Shown here piece by piece: positions 34,401 through 42,692 of a stretch of 64,000 nt of DNA. Each line of letters opens with the position of its first letter. The stretch's first letter is position 1. This stretch comes from Dermanyssus gallinae. Its lineage: Eukaryota > Arthropoda > Arachnida > Mesostigmata > Dermanyssidae. The position numbers and the translations under genes were made by a program. Where the stretch lies: contig QVRM01002192.1 in assembly GCA_003439945.1 (NCBI GenBank), positions 3,584,001-3,648,000 on the forward strand. Direction: 5' to 3'. Under the pieces are notes generated by a model that saw only the letters and a program-made list of their open reading frames with translations, was not told where the DNA came from and made no database searches.

Positions 34401-35330
34401 TGCTATGCGCCTATTTTGCTTTTGACGTAATTATATTACCGAACCTGAGAACTCTTTTTAGCACCTATCTTTATCTTTGTTGGCAGTTTGTTGTAAAACT
34501 ACTTTATTTTAATGTGTAGCTGCTGTTATCTTTCTTCGTTCTTTTTTGCCACGAGACGCAGCACCGGGGAACGAAGTCGTCTGTCTCCTCTAGTCGTCTC
34601 AACTTGTCAACGTCTTGTTCTAGTGGCGCGCTCTGAGATAGTTCCGCCGTCTTGCACTGATCTCGCAAATTTGTAACCTTATGCCCAAATTGTACCGGGC
34701 AATATATTTTTGAATGCGTGTTGGAATGCTCCGATCTTTTGTAAGCCGTTATCAATAGGCCATGGGCGCTTTCCGAAACGCCCTTTATTAACCAAAAGGC
34801 TTTTAGTTACTTTAGCAGCATGTTGTCCCCTTTTAGCGTAATTTACGCAATTTTTTTATATATGTGGGCGTTTATGCGACACATGTAGCTTCGACTTCAG
34901 GCTTACTACAGTGATGGTCGCTTGGATTAGTCTTGAGCGAGGTTTATTATATTAAATTCTTGCAAATATTTATTTTCGGTATTTTCATGATTCTTTTTGT
35001 CTTCCCTGGCTGGCCATGCAACACAGAAGCTCGAGCACTCCCGTAGTCTTTTGAAATTTTTCAAGGCTCTATTGATCAAACATTTATCCTCAATGTGCAA
35101 AGCCTTCTTTGGCAACCGTACGGCCACGCGGCCCCTTGATACTGCTGGCCTTCCTCGATGTTTCTTGATTATAACGCAAAATCACTTTCCCGATTTTTTG
35201 GCTTTTTGGCCTCACTTTTTGGGCGATCAGTCTGGTAGACCATGTTTCCAACTCACTGCATCAATGGGATCCTCATTCCACAAGATGAACATTTGGAGGG
35301 GATATAAGATGGCTCGACATTAGTTCACGT
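34401..35330. other. No recognised feature
   Basis: Overlapping frames at 34504-34755 (minus), 34927-35127 (minus) and 34997-35323 (plus) lack any domain I know. Confidence 0.35.
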
Positions 35331-35339
35331 TGCTAGTAT

Positions 35340-35492
35340 AAATGGCATCGGGCAACCGAGGGCCGAGCTTTCACTTTGCTCGCCATGATCATGAACTATG
35401 ATTTTTAGAACAGTGCACGTTAAAACACCTGTCATACGCTGTTCGCGCGCCGTCGTGATGCCGGTCGCCGGCGGTACAAAAAGAATGCGCGC
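35340..35492 (+). repeat. Older LTR of the same BEL/Pao family, left part
   Basis: GATGCCGGTCGCCGGCGGTA followed by CAAAAAGAATGCGCGC aligns with GTTGCCGGTCGCCGGCCGTA followed by TAAAAGGGGGTGCGCGC inside the young LTR. The homology continues, without loss, on the other side of the inserted element at 38360. The last 5 bp (CGCGC) are the target site. The left end of the old LTR is uncertain. Confidence 0.8.
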
Positions 35493-35564
35493 TGTTGCAT
35501 ATTGGATGGCCGCGAATAGAAGTTTGTATTAGCGCGCCATGATAATGATGATCTCTGCCTGTTG

Positions 35565-35689
35565 GCCACAACCCGTTACAGCACTGTCGGCCACAATCCG
35601 CCACGGCATTGTCGGCCACAACCCGCCACGGCACTGTTGGTCACAACCCGCCACTGCACTGTTGGCCAGAACCCGCCACTGCACGTTCG
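35565..35689 (+). repeat. Five 25-bp tandem repeats in U3
   Basis: The units have the form GTYGGCCACAACCCGCCACKGCAYT. They are repeated again in the 3' LTR at about 37731-37855. They lie about 30 bp upstream of the TATA box, a position expected for promoter elements; that role is inferred. Confidence 0.9.
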
Positions 35690-35718
35690 TGCACTGTCAC
35701 GTTGCCGGTCGCCGGCCG

Positions 35719-35725
35719 TATAAAA
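35719..35725 (+). promoter_or_regulatory. TATA box of the 5' LTR
   Basis: TATAAAA in a G+C-rich setting. The same box in the 3' LTR is at 37885-37891. Confidence 0.75.
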
Positions 35726-36196
35726 GGGGGTGCGCGCCATTTTGTTACTCTCTTGCTATCCCGAGCGTTCGGCGTAACGCGCACTCTGCAAGCCCTTAGT
35801 CCGGCGGCGACCGGCACGTCCGACGGCCTGGCAGCGACAGCGGCGGGAGCGTGGCAGCAGTGCTGCACTAGGGTGGTGAGGGTTGTGGCTGGCAGATGCA
35901 GGCAGATTTATATATATATACATATATATATTGTTAGTTGAATGATTGTTAGCGCTAGTGTAGCGGCAGTGACAAGTGTATGATCTGTGTGAGTTCCGGC
36001 GGTGGAAACTGCTTCGCGCTAACCGCCGGGACATTGTGCGAGCTAGCTAGGCAACAACAACAATAATAATACGAAGAGGGACGGCGCTGCCGTATCGCTC
36101 TCTGTCGTATCGTGAAATATAATAAATAAGAGTAGTGAGTGTGTGAACCCGCGCATTTTCGACTGTCTTGATTCTACGGTTCCGTTGGCAACATAG

Positions 36197-36214
36197 TGGC
36201 GCCCAACGTGGGGC
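36197..36214 (+). other. Primer-binding site of the LTR element
   Basis: TGGCGCCCAACGTGGGGC begins three bases after the end of the 5' LTR, the usual position. I do not assign the tRNA. Confidence 0.75.
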
Positions 36215-36266
36215 ACGACGTGTAGCAAGAGGCCCGGACGTAGAAGTGACCATAACGGCAGCCAGG

Positions 36267-37331
36267 ATGGCTGAGACAGTCGAGCGTGTGATTGCGCTTC
36301 GGCGCGCAGTGCGTGTGCTGGTGTCCAAGCTGGACACCACCGTCAAGTTGTTTTGGCCTGATGGCCAGGAGCCTCCGCAGTTTACGCAGCAGAATGAGAC
36401 ACGCGTCAATAGCTGGCTGATAACAGCGGAGGACTACAAACGAAGGTTAGATGGGCTAGACGAGCGTTTTTTCGCCGTAGCTGGTGAGCTTAGTGATGAG
36501 GAAATAGACCTAGAAGTAGGTAGATCCAATGACTACACGGAGACGTTGTCCCGTATCCGGGGTAGTTTAATGAGCTACAAGCGACGTAGCACTCTAGCCG
36601 CCGCCATGCCGTCGGGCGGCCTGGACGTGTCTGCACGATGGGCAGAGGCAAGAGCATCGTTACCGAAGAGGCTGTCGGAGAGCGTTTGCCCTGGTGGCCA
36701 AGAATCAAGTTCAGCGCTCGGCCCGAGTATAAATCGGCAAGTCGCGTTTCAAGAAATCAACGCAACGGGCGGGGCGGCGCTCCCCGTTGCCAAGCTAAGA
36801 AGTTCAACGTTGGTCGAGAGTTCTTCCATCCATTCAGTGAAGCCATCGGAGTCTTCGTCCACGAGAAGAAAGGAAGTGGTTACAGCAAGGTCAGCAGTGC
36901 ATCTCGTAACCAAGGACGTGGAGTTCCTGAAGAAGCCGTCGACGCAGTACCCCGCCTTCCAGCCGGGGCAGGGCTACGAAGAGCTTCCTGAGAGTCGGGT
37001 GTTTGTTGCAACGTGCGAACCCCCGCTAATAGACCCAGCGGGGTGTTCAAGCTTGCGCAAACTGACTCGAATCGTCGCCACCGTCGCCCAGGCTGGAAGG
37101 TGGTTCCACCGGCAGGAGGTGAGTGGTCGACTCACGGCGGAAGAGCTCGCGTGGGCGAAGCAGCATCCGCTGCGTGAGGCCCGGCAGCCGTGCGTGGGGG
37201 AGCACGTCGCAAGCACCTCTCGTGGCGAGCCGTCCGAAGACGCGGGCCTGGCCGAGTTTAATTCCAGGCTGAAGCATCTACAGACCGAAATGGTCATGAA
37301 CGTGTCGCGAGGAGGAGAAATGAAGATTTAG
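36267..37331 (+). CDS. Gag-like/pol-remnant protein of the BEL/Pao derivative
   Basis: A 354-codon open frame from the Met at 36267 (MAETVERVIALRRAVRVLVS). The frame is open further upstream into the LTR, but this is the first good ATG after the primer site. Residues 1 to about 110 are hydrophilic and helical, like the N-terminus of BEL/Pao gag. The middle is Ser-rich. Near residues 270-320, RKLTRIVATVAQAGRWFHRQ, then EVSGRLTAEELAWAKQ, match the segment just before integrase in BEL/Pao pol (LT.EEL..A). It therefore looks like an in-frame fusion left by internal deletion. An intact frame in an element with young LTRs suggests it may still be made. Function is inferred only. Confidence 0.75.
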   Translation: MAETVERVIALRRAVRVLVSKLDTTVKLFWPDGQEPPQFTQQNETRVNSWLITAEDYKRRLDGLDERFFAVAGELSDEEIDLEVGRSNDYTETLSRIRGSLMSYKRRSTLAAAMPSGGLDVSARWAEARASLPKRLSESVCPGGQESSSALGPSINRQVAFQEINATGGAALPVAKLRSSTLVESSSIHSVKPSESSSTRRKEVVTARSAVHLVTKDVEFLKKPSTQYPAFQPGQGYEELPESRVFVATCEPPLIDPAGCSSLRKLTRIVATVAQAGRWFHRQEVSGRLTAEELAWAKQHPLREARQPCVGEHVASTSRGEPSEDAGLAEFNSRLKHLQTEMVMNVSRGGEMKI

Positions 37332-37339
37332 GCCGCGAT

Positions 37340-37555
37340 CGGAGCAGCTCGGTTTAAAGGCGATGGCGCGTCGAGCATCTGCTGGTCCTGACGATGGCTC
37401 TGCGGCTGCGGGGAGACCCCATGTCGAGCCGTTCGCCGCGGGCGCCGTCGTAGTACTACTGAAAAAAGGAGTGCCGCGGGCATTTTGGCGCCTAGGTCGT
37501 GTGGATAAGCCCTGGCGACCAAGAACTTTGTTTGATTGGGAGAAATTGTTGTGAG
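37340..37555 (+). pseudogene. BEL/Pao pol C-terminal remnant (DUF5641-like)
   Basis: The frame reads GAVVVLLKKGVPRAFWRLGR then VDKPWRPRTLFDWEKLL. This is the terminal VG..V.L....PR..W.LGRV block of BEL/Pao pol. It lies in a different frame from the preceding ORF and just before the polypurine tract, its expected place. Confidence 0.75.
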
Positions 37556-37658
37556 CTAAAGTTGATCTCGCAGAGTGCCACATAATAAATGTTAAACACA
37601 ATCAATGCAACATAGGTATTTTTGAGGGGCTACCGCCGCCCTCAAAAAGGGGGAGGAC

Positions 37659-38359
37659 TGTTGCATATTGGATGGCCGCGAATAGAAGTTTGTATTAGCG
37701 CGCCATGATAATGATGATCTCTGCCTGTTGGCCACAACCCGTTACAGCACTGTCGGCCACAATCCGCCACGGCATTGTCGGCCACGACCCGCCACGGCAC
37801 TGTTGGTCACAACCCGCCACTGCACTGTTGGCCACAACCCGCCACTGCACGTTCGTGCACTGTCACGTTGCCGGTCGCCGGCCGTATAAAAGGGGGTGCG
37901 CGCCATTTTGTTACTCTCTTGCTATCCCGAGCGTTCGGCGTAACGCGCACTCTGCAAGCCCTTAGTCCGGCGGCGACCGGCACGTCCGACGGCCTGGCAG
38001 CGACAGCGGCGGGAGCGTGGCAGCAGTGCTGCACTAGGGTGGTGAGTGTTGTGGCTGGCAGATGCAGGCAGATTTATATATATACATATATATATATTGT
38101 TAGTTGAATGATTGTTAGCGCTAGTGTAGCGGCAGTGACAAGTGTGTGATCTGTGTGAGTTCCGGCGGTGGAAACTGCTTCGCGCTAACCGCCGGGACAT
38201 TGTGCGAGCTAGCTAGGCAACAACAACAATAATAATACGAAGAGAGACGGCGCTGCCATATCGCTCTCTGTCGTATCGTGAAATATAATAAATAAGAGTA
38301 GTGAGTGTGTGAACCCGCGCATTTTCGACTATCTTCATTCTACGGTTCCGTTGGCAACA
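37659..38359 (+). repeat. 3' LTR (701 bp) of the BEL/Pao-derived element
   Basis: Same sequence as the 5' LTR apart from a handful of changes, for example TGCCATATC for TGCCGTATC and ACTATCTTCATT for ACTGTCTTGATT. It is followed by the CGCGC target duplication. Confidence 0.97.
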
Positions 38360-38781
38360 CGCGCTATTTTGGCTATCCTTGTTATCTACAACGTTTGTGG
38401 TAATCGCGTACTCCGCAATCTTTCAGCCCTGTACTGGGGCGTCCGACGTTGTTGCGGCCGTAATACTGCCCCAGGGTGGTGAGTGGAGGTAGAAAGGCAG
38501 GCACAAGCATATATATATAATTGAGCGATCGGTGTATGTATATGTATATTGCTACCGTATATGATGTGTGACACAGGAGGCGTTCTGGCGGCGAAACGGC
38601 TTTTGTGTTAACCGCCAACACAGCGCTGAATGAGAGCATAGCCAGGTGATAACATGAAAAAAAGTGGCTTGCCCGTACGGCCCTCTGTCGTTTAGTGAAA
38701 CTATGTAAACAATAATTAAAAATCAGTATTGGTGAACCCGCGCGATTTACCTGTTGTCCTTCTATGGTTCTCTTGGCATCA
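38360..38781 (+). repeat. Older LTR of the same family, right part
   Basis: CGCGCTATTTTGGCTATCCT and following sequence aligns with the young LTR from GCGCGCCATTTTG onward. Shared words include GTCCGACG, AGGGTGGTGAGTG, GGCGGCGAAAC/GGCGGTGGAAAC, GTGAACCCGCGC and a final TGGTTCTCTTGGCATCA. Divergence is far higher than between the two young LTRs. No primer site follows, so it looks like a solo LTR. Confidence 0.85.
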
Positions 38782-39390
38782 CGACATCTAGATCCTTCTC
38801 ATTGGTAGTATTTGAATAGCTAGTAAAGAGCTGCTTCCTCCACACTAGTATGAATGTGTTCTTGCATAAACTGGCAACCAGTCCAGTGTCTGGTCCATAT
38901 GCGTGAACTGTTGCTATTTTTTGTGTCAATGTCAGTCAGAATTGCATCCGTTTGGAACTCAATCGACGTCTATCGGCCCCCTCTGTTTATTCTGCAAAAG
39001 CCTTTCCCAATCCGCTCGTTTGGCCTCGTTGACGGCTGCTTTTAGTCCCTCAGTCGGTTTTCTAACAATAATTTCCGAATTCCTAGTAGTCAACGTGTAC
39101 TTGCATAGTTCGTTGCCCAGCCGGGCCACTTTAGTCTTGCTAGCTTGTTGGCTGACCATGTCAGCAATTTTCCTCATGTTGAAACAAGTTATTGAAAAAT
39201 TATGTTTCATATTTTTGCTCATGATAGTCTCCGCTCAGTCAAGCCAGGCAATCGCGCCTGTCTGGACCATTGTCGGTGTAGTGTGAAATAAATTTTGCTT
39301 TTCGTTTTGTGGCTGTCGGTGAAGTTTTTCTGTAGTCCGCAGTATCTTTAGTGGCTTGAGCACTTTGGTATCCTTAAGCTAAAATATATA
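38782..39390. other. No firm call; possible LINE linker debris
   Basis: The minus frame 38959-39222 ends with LKAAVNEAKRADWERLLQ, which resembles the linker between endonuclease and RT of R1/Jockey LINEs. It is alone and short, so I leave it unassigned. Confidence 0.3.
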
Positions 39391-39393
39391 TGT

Positions 39394-39472
39394 CGAGCCC
39401 GGTGGCGTGGTGGCATGCGTCTGTGCCTCGGGAGGAGACACATAGATGCGCGGGTTCGAGCCCCACCGTTGC
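39394..39472 (+). repeat. tRNA-like SINE head, family C
   Basis: A-box-like TGGCGTGGTGG (39403-39413) and B box GGTTCGAGCCC (39453-39463) at tRNA spacing. A clean tRNA cloverleaf is not evident, and it is followed by unrelated sequence and a long (TA)n tract (39524-39575). A decayed tRNA gene is the alternative. Confidence 0.65.
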
Positions 39473-39522
39473 ACATTTGTATTTATGGGGGTCCGTCTAT
39501 GAAGCAATGCGAAAAGCAATCA

Positions 39523-39578
<56 letters not shown>

Positions 39579-40006
39579 CACGCGTTTTAATTGCAGTACT
39601 AAGCAGTAAAATTCCCTTAATTGTTACAATTGTTGGAAGTGTGTAACAATAGAAAATTTAAGTTCAATGAGCAAATACTGAACGAAGTGTTATAATGTAA
39701 CTCTTTGTCTTCTTGTATTCAGCGGAAGTATATTTTAAGGCAAGCACGACGGTATGCCCGGTCCCACTGAAAAACTCGTTCTCCCGGAATGGTGGCATTT
39801 GTGAGGTGATATCCGTTCATCCGCATCAATATGACAAATGTTAATAATTCTACTCTTACTCCTAATCAAGACCCCAATTCCTTTTTCACCCCATTCCTTA
39901 GGGAAAAATAACGTTTTGAACAAGACCTACCACCGCCTAATATTTGCCCACTTATTTAAGGACTACGTGTACTGAATATGTAACGCATAAATTAAAGTGC
40001 GCGTAC

Positions 40007-40142
40007 CACGACGAACATCATCCGGATGACTTTTCTTCTGACCGCCATCCTCTGCTCGTGATTGTTGGTCCTCAGGTATCTGATTACCTCTTCTCGGTGA
40101 GTCGCAGTCGAGCCTACAACCGGGCATGGTGTGGTTGGGGAC
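40007..40142 (-). CDS. CCKLR: CCK/sulfakinin receptor, exon with end of ICL3 and start of TM6
   Basis: The acceptor is AATTATTCGCAG|G. The first base completes a Lys codon begun in the previous exon (AA|G), and 45 codons follow. They encode a Thr/Pro-containing loop end, then EEVIRYLRTNNHEQRMAVRR and KVIRMMFVV, the basic ICL3/TM6 boundary (R..RKVIRML.VVV) typical of cholecystokinin-like receptors. It ends in phase 0 at a GTACGC donor, and the next exon opens with VLEFFVCW. The 85-codon minus frame that overlaps it is in the wrong frame. Confidence 0.92.
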
Positions 40143-40379
40143 CTGCGAATAATTTCGCATAATCTTAATATGCTTTAAATATACTTTCATAATTAAATCA
40201 TGTATACATACGCCTACCAATGTAGACAGTTAGTGCGGACGAAAATAGACTTAACAACAGCTTTAATACAGTATTATCATTGACATACGTATTTTCTAAT
40301 TTGTAACTTAAGGCAAACATTCAGATATACGCTAAACATTGGCATTATAGCGTCGGTTTTAAGCCACTGTCAACTTCCT

Positions 40380-40710
40380 TTCTGACTCTCATACAAAATC
40401 TGTCAGCAAATGGGGCACGCTCTGCTGGAGCGAGCGCACGTCTTGCTGAAAGTCGCAAATTGTCGAAGTACAGAGAGATCTCGCCGCAATACGTAATTCA
40501 GCCGATCGCCATTTATCGTTAGGGCCAATGGGTAAGGCGACCGTCAAGTTCCTCAACGAGCTTGAAAAGAGGGTAACTGCTGTGACGAAGGATGCCCGAG
40601 TCGAGGAGCACCTGGTGCAGCTTATCTCCATAGAAGTTCAACGTGGTAATGCAATGGCGGCAATGGGATTGCTTCCATCGCAGGAGGAAGAACTGCTAAA
40701 AATGCCGTAG
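40380..40710 (+). pseudogene. Retroelement C-terminal module fragment (LGPMGK type), copy 2
   Basis: The frame reads SANGARSAGASARLAESRKL then SKYREISPQYVIQPIAI. A frameshift follows, then LGPMGKATVKFLNELEKRVT, QLISIEVQRGNAMAAMGLLP and a stop. It aligns with 3615-3960 residue by residue at the key words (ARLAE.RKL.KYRE, LGPMGK, IS.E.QR.NA). One frameshift. This is the last segment of the RT-associated polyprotein. Confidence 0.72.
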
Positions 40711-40808
40711 CAGGAACAACTAATATTTGACTGATATTTGACTATTAACATATGAAACATTAAATAAACTTGTCGTACTCTTGTTCTGAGTGCGATTCCC
40801 TCAAAAAT

Positions 40809-40810
40809 TG

Positions 40811-40853
<43 letters not shown>
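40809..40853. repeat. (TA)n tract bordering the foldback copy
   Basis: A nearly pure TA repeat that ends directly in TATACAGGGTG, the terminus of the next element. Confidence 0.95.
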
Positions 40854-40856
<3 letters not shown>

Positions 40857-41465
40857 GGTGCCCGGAAAACAAACATCTGAGAACCTATAGTAAGAATTGT
40901 AGAGATCGTTAAAGCAAATATTTTTTCAAATGAAATACGGTAGTAGAGTAGTCTTGTTTCGGAGTGAGACTTACATTACTACACTTTGTGAAATTGGTAT
41001 TTTTGCCCGACTTACTGTTGCGAGATAACTAGTTATCCTATACAAAAACTAAGCACCTCGTCGTGTTCGTGAGAAAATTCTGAAGAACATGTATGTATTT
41101 TTTTTTGCTGAAACCTCTTAGCATTAATATGGGGGATTACGGGAATCGTGATGTACATGCGTCACCACAGCCAGTGACTAGTGTGGGACTCACAAACCCA
41201 CTAACACCCGCCTCCCCCTAACCCCAGGGAACGGTAACTGCTAGCGCATTTAATGAGGATTATTTTGGGATCAATTCTAGGACAATGCGGCTTGTGGTTG
41301 CGGAGTTATTAAGATTTTTCGAAGGGTATGTCGAGATTGAGTGCATGCATAAATGACTGTGGAGGCGGCGTTGCGGCTGTCGCGCGACACGTCGGCGAGA
41401 TATCAAAATGGCCGTCATGAAATGCGTATTTGTCTGAATATGTCAGCTTTGAGCGCTGTAAAGTG
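40854..41465 (+). mobile_element. Foldback-family copy, rearranged
   Basis: Starts CAGGGTG after a TA tract and follows the left arm of the 56.7-kb element to about 41125 (AAGAATTGTAGAGATCGTTA, AGTCTTGTTTCGGAGTGAGA, GCACCTCGTCGTGTTCGTGA). An unrelated segment (41130-41330) that recurs at 23.05 kb follows. Then come the element's centre (GCGGCTGTCGCGCGACACGT) and a piece of the right arm (TTTGAGCGCTGTAAAGTG). It is therefore a mosaic, or a longer relative of the 1,067-bp form. Confidence 0.8.
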
Positions 41466-41486
41466 TTGAAGAGTTATGATGTTTTT

Positions 41487-41635
41487 TCAAACCAGCATTC
41501 TGCCTCGCTCGAAGGGTGTAAGTGTCATCCTGTCTGGACGTCTGCCGTCCTCCGCGCAGAGGCTTGTTGGTTTAACGATGCACGGATGACCACATGACGT
41601 AAGGTCTCTGCTCAAGGTCATATATATATATATAT
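41487..41635 (-). pseudogene. Retroelement C-terminal module fragment (RPD motif), minus strand
   Basis: The minus frame reads GHPCIVKPTSLCAEDGRRPD then RMTLTPFERGRMLV. It matches GYPCILKPPGLVRDNRRRSD and GVTLTPFERGQMLVWDATVT at 43.2 kb. The initial-Met extension is chance. It abuts the R2 fragment. Confidence 0.75.
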
Positions 41636-41636
41636 T

Positions 41637-42556
41637 CACCGAGCACTTCAAAAAAGATCTTGCGAAAACAAGACTTCTTTGCGAGCGCTTGGGAACCTCC
41701 ATTGAGACCGCTACACAAGAGACCGATTACTGGTCTCAACAACTACAAACCACGTTCGATGGGGCACTTTTTAAAAAAGCACACGAAACGCCCTTTGTAC
41801 ATTACTGGATGAAGGGTATGCCCTACCTATCTGGTAAGGAGTATTTAAACCTACTAACGCTCAGGATCAACGCACTACCAACGCGTGCCAGATTGGCCAG
41901 GGGACGCCCGGGTTACAACAAACGTTGTAGGCACGGGTGTCATGCGCCTGAGACGTTGGCTCATGTCGCTCAGATGTGCGATACAACACACAAACAAACC
42001 ATAAAGAGACATGACGACGTCTGTGGTCGCGTGGCGCGTCTTCTCCGCGAAAGGGGTCATGAGGTGGTTCGTGAGCGAGTATTCCGTCGCCCGGGCGCAC
42101 CGGGTCTAAAGCCCGACCTCGTAATAACAACACCTACCGAGGTCTGGGTTTTAGATGCCGAGGTTTGCGGCCCGAACCAGGACCTGGCAAAAGCGCGGCA
42201 GGACAAGATCACCAAATATGACGTCGAGTTCCTAAGAGCGGCGCTCCCCGACCCGCAAAAACCTCGCAGATTCGGATCCATCACTATCTCTATTAGTGGT
42301 GTATGGGACTCCGAATCTGCGAGGACGCTCTTGGGACTCGGCGTCACAAAGAGAAATCTCATGGACCTCACCGTTTTAACTTTGCAAGGAACCTTGAGGA
42401 TATACCGCTCGCACCGGGCCCATAAGAGCGGGGCCTACCATCAAGCAAGGACACGGACAACTGATTCTTAACTTCACGTGACACCTATTAACCACCATTT
42501 TTATTAAGGCGAGCACTGCCGAGTGTGCAAACGTATTGTAATTGATTAATAAATCA
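41637..42556 (+). mobile_element. R2-clade LINE, 5'-truncated copy: zinc knuckle, endonuclease and 3' UTR
   Basis: Starts after a (TA)n tract with open coding (FTEHFKKDLAKTRLLCERLG) into the 260-codon frame below. A short 3' UTR follows the stop, with a 50-bp segment also present at 27838-27889, ending near AATAAATCATCA. R2 elements normally sit in 28S rDNA; here both flanks are other repeats and no rDNA is visible. Confidence 0.85.
41689..42471 (+). CDS. R2-clade ORF C-terminus: CCHC zinc knuckle and restriction-like endonuclease
   Basis: An intact 260-codon frame; the true frame opens upstream at about 41637, so the Met at 41689 is internal. It shows PTRARLARGRPGYNKRCRHG, then CHAPETLAHVAQMC with TH and RHD (the CCHC knuckle of R2), an Arg-rich linker, then LKPDLVITTPTEVWVLDAEV, the PD...D.x.V core of the restriction-like endonuclease that R2 uses to nick its target, and a KY segment (DKITKYDVEFLR). 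No stop or frameshift in this half. RT, Myb and zinc-finger parts are absent here but occur in the copy at 61.4-64 kb. Confidence 0.88.
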   Translation: MGTSIETATQETDYWSQQLQTTFDGALFKKAHETPFVHYWMKGMPYLSGKEYLNLLTLRINALPTRARLARGRPGYNKRCRHGCHAPETLAHVAQMCDTTHKQTIKRHDDVCGRVARLLRERGHEVVRERVFRRPGAPGLKPDLVITTPTEVWVLDAEVCGPNQDLAKARQDKITKYDVEFLRAALPDPQKPRRFGSITISISGVWDSESARTLLGLGVTKRNLMDLTVLTLQGTLRIYRSHRAHKSGAYHQARTRTTDS

Positions 42557-42615
42557 TCACAATATTTTCTATATAGAAAATATTGGGACGATTTATTAAG
42601 CTTAATTAATTCATA

Positions 42616-42657
<42 letters not shown>

Positions 42658-42692
42658 TAATTCATAATTTTTATATATATATATATATATAT
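42557..42692. repeat. Palindromic AATATTTTCTATATAGAAAATATT and (TA)n tracts
   Basis: A 24-bp perfect palindrome at about 42561-42584, then two (TA)n tracts (about 42617-42654 and 42673-42692), each next to a repeat of ATTAATTCATAATTT. Confidence 0.85.

Larger units (their letters stand above)
35493..36193 (+). repeat. 5' LTR (701 bp) of a BEL/Pao-derived element
   Basis: It starts TGTTGCATATTGG, ends GTTGGCAACA, and is nearly identical to 37659-38359 (about nine substitutions by eye plus a TA-length change). U3 holds five 25-bp repeats (about 35565-35689). A TATA box (TATAAAA, 35719-35725) lies in GGCCGTATAAAAGGGGG. An AATAAA lies near 36120 in R/U5. All open frames in the LTRs are chance. 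Confidence 0.97.
35493..38359 (+). mobile_element. BEL/Pao-derived LTR element with internal deletion, 2,867 bp
   Basis: Two 701-bp LTRs with TG...CA ends are flanked by a perfect 5-bp target duplication CGCGC (35488-35492 and 38360-38364). There is a primer-binding-type site TGGCGCCCAACGTGGGGC at 36197-36214 and a purine tract (AAAAAGGGGGAGGA, about 37643-37656) just before the 3' LTR. The internal region is only 1.46 kb and codes for a gag-like start joined to pieces of the pol C-terminus. It has no protease, RT or integrase core, so it is non-autonomous. The element inserted in an older LTR of its own family. Confidence 0.95.
21196..40006 (-). other. Receptor intron 3 in this numbering (18,811 bp), packed with mobile elements
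   Basis: Donor GTG|GTACGC and acceptor TTACAG|GTA, phase 0. It contains the LINE fragments at 21.7, 26.8, 30.6, 31.2, 33.4 and 34 kb, a BEL/Pao remnant, two SINEs, the R2 3' UTR fragment and the nested BEL/Pao LTR element. Confidence 0.8.

Noticed and set aside
35539..35941. Several 75-110-codon frames in the LTRs (both copies, both strands)
   Set aside because: They are identical in both LTRs, overlap on all frames and follow the 25-bp repeats. They are by-products of G+C-rich LTR sequence, not genes.
39963..40220. 85-codon minus frame at the receptor exon
   Set aside because: It is the wrong frame across a real exon; the true reading is the +1-shifted frame with QRMAVRRKVIRMMF.
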